Positions 6,222 to 9,033 of a DNA stretch of 9,033 nucleotides are shown one piece after another. Numbering within the stretch: the stretch's first letter is position 1; every line of letters begins with the position of its first letter. Both the position numbers and the translations under genes were made by a program. The notes under the pieces were generated by a model, which was not told the origin of the DNA, searched no databases, and saw only the letters and a list, made by a program, of their open reading frames with translations. The DNA is from a bacterium (lineage in GTDB: Bacteria; Babelota; Babeliae; Babelales; RVW-14). The DNA is taken from contig JAUIHA010000022.1 of the NCBI GenBank assembly GCA_030432505.1, positions 1 to 9,033 of the forward strand. Reading direction: 5' to 3'.

Positions 6222-6229
6222 TCTTTTTT
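6203..6229 (+). terminator. Putative attenuator terminator overlapping the Trp codons
   Basis: TTGGCGC (6203-6209) pairs with GCGCTAA (6215-6221), giving 7 bp including one G-T, around a 5-nt loop. TCTTTTTT (6222-6229) follows. The right arm ends in the TAA stop codon of the leader ORF. It lies before gene H, so unless bypassed it would stop transcription after the leader. Confidence 0.6.
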
Positions 6230-6298
6230 CTTCTTGCTTATTTTCCATCTATTTTCTTATTTATTTTTTAATTTCAATACTTTTTTAGGATTTGAATT

Positions 6299-7327
6299 AT
6301 GAACAAATTAATGATGAGCGTTATTCTTAACGTCGCCCTTGTATGTGGCCTTGGTTATTACCATCTTAAGACCAAACAACAAAAGAAAGCATTACCAGCA
6401 ACAGCTTCTATAAAAAAATCAGATAAAAAATACAATGTTGCTATCTTAACACCGGTAACGCATCCAAGCCTTGAACAAATTGAAAATGGCTTTAAAGAAA
6501 CTCTCCAAAAATCAGGTGAAGCTAAATACAACTTTACCGTGTTTAACGCTAATGGAAAAAACACCTTACTACTTGCGCAAGCAGAAGAAGCCCTGCAAGG
6601 TGACTACGACCTCCTGTTTACCATTGCCCAAAACCCAACACAAATAGCCAAAGAAATTTCGCAGAAGAAAAAAATCGATAAACCAATTGTCTTTGCCGCT
6701 GTTTCAAACCCTGTAGGCATTGACCTTATTGCCAACAGAAAAAATTCAAAGAACAACCTCACCGGTGTTGAAGAGATAAACGATTTTGAATTACAGATTG
6801 ATTTACTGCAAGAACTTAAAGCTGACGTTAAAAACATTTTGCTACTCTACAACCCAAGCAGTGAGCAACTTGAATCGGACAAGAAGAAACTCGAAACCAT
6901 TTTGAATAAACGAAATATCAACCTCAAGACCGTTGAAGCCTACAATACTAATGAAATTTATCATAAGCTTTCTTCAACGATTGAAGGTAATGATGTTGTT
7001 ATGGTCCTCAAAGACAATACTATTGTTTCAGGTCTTGAGGCGGTTGTTAAGCTTTGTAACCGTCATAACGTCACACTTCTTGCTACCGACCTAGACTCAC
7101 CTGAACGCGGTGCTGTTCTTGGTTTTGGCGTAAAAGAGTATGATTTTGGTGTTCATGGAGCACAAAAGGCTCTTCAAATTCTAGAAAAAGATAAAAAGCC
7201 AACTGAAGTTCCAACCACACCTGTTACCGACCAAAAACTCAGAATTAATGCCCAAATGCTTGAATCTCAAGCACTTAAACTCAGTGATCTTGATATTTTC
7301 CTCTACTCCTTCACTGAGGTTCTTTAA
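6299..7327 (+). CDS. Gene H: ABC transporter substrate-binding protein, TrpX-like (PF04392 family)
   Basis: This 342-residue protein starts at 6299 with AGGA 8 nt upstream. Residues 5-21 are hydrophobic and form an uncleaved anchor or signal peptide; Cys16 lacks a proper lipobox. The remainder matches the two-lobed ABC_sub_bind fold: VAIL...THPSLEQIENGFKE (47-66) is the family N-terminal signature, followed by PIVFAAVSNPVG (129-140), NLTGV (153-157), ILLLYNPSSEQ (180-190) and GAVLGFGVKEYDFGVHGAQKALQIL (271-295, given in segments GAVLGFG and YDFGVHGAQ). Family members with known context, such as TrpX in streptococci, are linked to tryptophan; others bind different ligands. It would deliver the ligand to an inner-membrane permease. 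The usual permease and ATPase genes are not adjacent, so they must be elsewhere or absent. The Trp-rich leader ORF and terminator upstream support tryptophan or a relative as ligand. Confidence 0.85.
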   Translation: MNKLMMSVILNVALVCGLGYYHLKTKQQKKALPATASIKKSDKKYNVAILTPVTHPSLEQIENGFKETLQKSGEAKYNFTVFNANGKNTLLLAQAEEALQGDYDLLFTIAQNPTQIAKEISQKKKIDKPIVFAAVSNPVGIDLIANRKNSKNNLTGVEEINDFELQIDLLQELKADVKNILLLYNPSSEQLESDKKKLETILNKRNINLKTVEAYNTNEIYHKLSSTIEGNDVVMVLKDNTIVSGLEAVVKLCNRHNVTLLATDLDSPERGAVLGFGVKEYDFGVHGAQKALQILEKDKKPTEVPTTPVTDQKLRINAQMLESQALKLSDLDIFLYSFTEVL

Positions 7328-7335
7328 ACTATTAC

Positions 7336-7370
7336 AGGGGTGCTCTCAAATCGAGAAAACCCCTATTTCT
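7336..7370 (+). terminator. Probable terminator after gene H
   Basis: AGGGGT (7336-7341) pairs with ACCCCT (7359-7364), and inside it TCTC (7344-7347) pairs with GAGA (7353-7356), separated by a 2x2 mismatch with a 5-nt loop. The tail ATTTCT is only weakly U-rich, so termination may be incomplete. Confidence 0.5.
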
Positions 7371-7393
7371 AAGGCATTTTCTATACTAAATCA

Positions 7394-7423
7394 TTGCTTT
7401 TATACCATCAAATATTCGATACT
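7394..7423 (+). promoter_or_regulatory. Weak promoter candidate for gene I
   Basis: TTGCTT (7394-7399) and GATACT (7418-7423) are 18 nt apart in the spacer after the gene H terminator. Both boxes match the consensus only partly. Read-through from H is the alternative. Confidence 0.25.
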
Positions 7424-7469
7424 AGAAGAAAGTAGTATTGCAACACCTTAATAATAAAGGAGATGGTAT

Positions 7470-8732
7470 ATGAAGCAATTCAGCAAGAAGATAATGCTAA
7501 TGCTCGCCCTGCTTGCACTTTCTGGAAAAGCGTCAGCACTCAGCTATAACGAGCCAATAAGCTTATCACTCAAGGAAAATGGTCATATTCTTTGGCCTCA
7601 CGCATCAGCAATTAATTATGAAAAGCTTAAAGAATCAAAATTTAAAAATAGTGAAGCCAAAGCCCCAGAAAATTCTTTAGCAAAAGATACACCAGCCAAT
7701 GAGCGTATGTATGGCGTCTTGGTTTCAAAACCTCATGACAGAACAAGTAATGGTAACCAGATGCTTGTTATTAAATCAGTTGAAAAACCTCACTCAACTG
7801 AGGAGATAAAATCAGGTGATGTTGTACAAATTAGAGGTTTCAAAGTGGGACCAGGTATTACTGAATGGCAGGGTTTTCATAATATCATTATGATTGCCAG
7901 TGACCTTTCACGTTGGGGTTATCACCCAGACTCACATTATGCTGATAAGGGAATTAGTGAACGTTATATGAATGAGTGGCATGATACATTTTTTGTTGAT
8001 ATAAACTCAGAATATAATGAAGGAAATGCATCTCACTTCATCATCACCGCTGAAAATAAGCAAGCTGGTGATACCATTGAAAGTGGTGACGTCATTAGAA
8101 TTAGAAGTGTAAAACACGATGAAGAACTCTGGTGGCACCATAATGGCCGTTACGGAGGAAACCACGGTGAAGTAATTATTGGTAAAGATGTTTACACAGA
8201 TTTCCACCTTAAAGAAACTGGTAAAGATGGTGATCCACTCCACCGAGTAAAAACATACGGAAACTTCATTATTAACAAAATTAACCGTGAGGATTTAGCA
8301 GACAGCGGTGAACTAGCAAACATAACCTTTGATGCAATCACCGGACTGCTTGCTCTTGAAATTGCTCATAACACCGCAACTGAAAAAGCTCAAACTAAAA
8401 AGAAGCGCAAGAAACGTCGTAAAAAGCGTAAACGTAAAAAACGCAAAAAGCGTAAGAAGCGTCGTAAAAAGAAAAAGCGTAAATTAAAAAAACGTAGAAA
8501 AAAGAAGCGTAAAAAGAAAAAATTCAAGAAGAAGCGCAGAAAACGTAAAAAGAAAAAGCTCAGAAAAAAGAAACGTGAAAAGCGTAAGAAACGTCGTAAG
8601 GCTAAGCGTAAAAAACGCAGAAAGAAAAAGCGTAAAAAAAGAAAAAAACGCAAACAAAAACAACAAATAGAAGCTCAAGAAATTGAAAAACTTGAGCCCG
8701 TTGAAGTAGAAGAGGTTGAAGTTATCGAATAA
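7470..8732 (+). CDS. Gene I: exported protein with an 86-residue Lys/Arg tract and acidic C-terminus
   Basis: This 420-residue protein starts at 7470 with a strong ribosome site, AAGGAG, 7 nt upstream. Residues 1-23 are a signal peptide ending in A-S-A. Residues about 80-270 form a Gly/His/Trp-rich, beta-looking region with an apparent internal repeat: SGDVVQIRG (115-123) and SGDVIRIRS (205-213), each followed by an aromatic-rich segment. This recalls beta-trefoil or MIR-type modules but is not a firm family match. Residues 310-395 are 81/86 Lys or Arg, and 396-420 are acidic (EAQEIEKLEPVEVEEVEVIE). Lys and Arg codons are mixed (AAA, AAG, CGT, CGC, AGA), so the tract is not a simple nucleotide repeat and seems kept by selection. 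An exported polycation could bind nucleic acid, lipopolysaccharide or other anionic surfaces, or act as a nuclear/nucleolar signal in a host; none of this is shown. It is followed by a very strong terminator. Confidence 0.85.
   Translation: MKQFSKKIMLMLALLALSGKASALSYNEPISLSLKENGHILWPHASAINYEKLKESKFKNSEAKAPENSLAKDTPANERMYGVLVSKPHDRTSNGNQMLVIKSVEKPHSTEEIKSGDVVQIRGFKVGPGITEWQGFHNIIMIASDLSRWGYHPDSHYADKGISERYMNEWHDTFFVDINSEYNEGNASHFIITAENKQAGDTIESGDVIRIRSVKHDEELWWHHNGRYGGNHGEVIIGKDVYTDFHLKETGKDGDPLHRVKTYGNFIINKINREDLADSGELANITFDAITGLLALEIAHNTATEKAQTKKKRKKRRKKRKRKKRKKRKKRRKKKKRKLKKRRKKKRKKKKFKKKRRKRKKKKLRKKKREKRKKRRKAKRKKRRKKKRKKRKKRKQKQQIEAQEIEKLEPVEVEEVEVIE
8397..8654 (+). other. Polybasic-coding, purine-rich tract
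   Basis: This 258-bp stretch inside gene I is almost entirely A and G on the plus strand apart from CGT and CGC codons. It encodes 86 residues with only five that are not Lys or Arg (two Leu, and one each of Phe, Glu and Ala). Phe- and Leu-rich open frames on the minus strand here are complements of this tract. Confidence 0.95.
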
Positions 8733-8766
8733 CTAAAAAAGGCCGGTTAAATCCGGCCTTTTTTAG
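8733..8766. terminator. Bidirectional terminator between genes I and J
   Basis: A perfect 14-bp stem (8733-8746 with 8753-8766) with loop TTAAAT has a GGCCGG/CCGGCC core flanked by A-runs on one side and T-runs on the other. It works as a rho-independent terminator in both directions. The gene J stop codon (8763-8765) lies inside its right arm. Confidence 0.95.
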
Positions 8767-9033
8767 TTTAATGTTTTCTGATGATAAAAATCAAAACACT
8801 GCGTCAGCATCATCACCAAGTAATTTTGATAATACTGCTTAAATGTCAAAATGCCCCGCTTGCGCAAAAATGCATAAATATCCTTTTTGCCACGCACGGC
8901 ATCTTTAGTCTCTGTTTGATGTTCTATTTCAATAAATCGCTTAACACCATCACCAACATATAATTCGTCATCAGTTACTTCTAACTTCCCAACGGTATAT
9001 TTTGTTCGTTTCTTTTTAACTCGAACAACCTCC
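8763..9033 (-). CDS. Gene J: C-terminal part of a possible CYTH-domain protein, cut by window edge
   Basis: The minus-strand frame is open from the right edge to a TAA at 8763-8765, giving 89 C-terminal residues; the start is outside the window. The segment VRVKKKRTKYTVGK, then DDELYVGDGVKRFIEIEHQ, resembles the second half of CYTH (adenylyl cyclase IV/thiamine triphosphatase) folds, where Arg/Lys and the EIE strand line the triphosphate tunnel. The remainder (about 45-89) is helical and ends QKTLN. The family call is tentative because the diagnostic N-terminal ExExK motif would be outside the window. If CYTH, it would act on a triphosphate substrate in the cytosol. It shares its terminator with the convergent gene I. 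Confidence 0.75.
   Translation of the reverse strand, partial: EVVRVKKKRTKYTVGKLEVTDDELYVGDGVKRFIEIEHQTETKDAVRGKKDIYAFLRKRGILTFKQYYQNYLVMMLTQCFDFYHQKTLN

Noticed and set aside
6058..6298. T-box riboswitch upstream of the TrpX-like gene
   Set aside because: T-box leaders are about 200-300 nt with a specifier loop and a conserved T-box (UGGN) motif followed by a long terminator. None of that architecture is visible, and a translated Trp-rich ORF explains the region better.
8390..8678. Phe/Leu-rich minus-strand ORFs of 87 and 64 codons
   Set aside because: They are reverse complements of the Lys/Arg codon tract, where stop codons are rare by composition. They show no ribosome site or sensible protein composition.
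8781..8963. Plus-strand 60-codon ORF near the right edge
   Set aside because: It lies antisense to gene J, whose minus-strand frame is open to the edge and resembles a CYTH domain.

Overview
The window is AT-rich bacterial DNA with compact genes, short spacers, Shine-Dalgarno sites, recognisable -35/-10 boxes and rho-independent terminators. Six of the ten protein genes begin with a clear export signal or an N-terminal membrane anchor, and most of those are not recognisable families. Two pairs of genes are tandem paralogues. This mix (AT-rich genome, many secreted lineage-specific proteins, duplicated exported families, an isolated nutrient-binding protein) suits a host-associated bacterium of the Candidatus Dependentiae (TM6) type. 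That assignment is an inference from style, since no marker gene is present.

Left block (1-3162, all minus strand): a truncated exported protein (gene A) and a full-length relative (gene B), each with its own promoter. Next come a membrane-anchored FAD/NAD(P)-dependent oxidoreductase (gene C) that seems to lack one conserved segment, and a YbaK-type aminoacyl-tRNA deacylase (gene D). C has a strong terminator and its own promoter directly after the D stop codon.

Middle block: a 52-bp divergent spacer separates D from a plus-strand two-gene operon (genes E and F, 3215-4988). E and F are paralogous exported or membrane HExxH proteins resembling M50 (site-2) metallopeptidases. They converge, with 9 bp between stop codons, on a minus-strand O-methyltransferase-like gene (gene G, 4998-6005).

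Right block: G and the next plus-strand unit share an overlapping divergent promoter region. The plus transcript first encodes a previously unlisted 38-codon ORF (6105-6221) with a very good ribosome binding site. Its last five sense codons are Trp-Arg-Trp-Trp-Arg, and they lie inside a terminator-like hairpin followed by a U-run. The next gene (H, 6299-7327) is a substrate-binding protein of the PF04392 family, to which the tryptophan-associated TrpX proteins belong. Together these suggest a tryptophan-responsive attenuator controlling tryptophan (or related amino acid) uptake, and this is the most interesting signal in the window.

After H comes an exported protein (gene I) with a possible duplicated beta-rich domain, an 86-residue tract that is 81/86 Lys/Arg, and an acidic C-terminus. 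A 14-bp-stem bidirectional terminator closes both I and a truncated minus-strand gene (J), which may have a CYTH-type domain and enters from the right edge.

No tRNA, rRNA, CRISPR array, insertion sequence or phage gene was seen. No gene-free stretch exceeds 300 bp.
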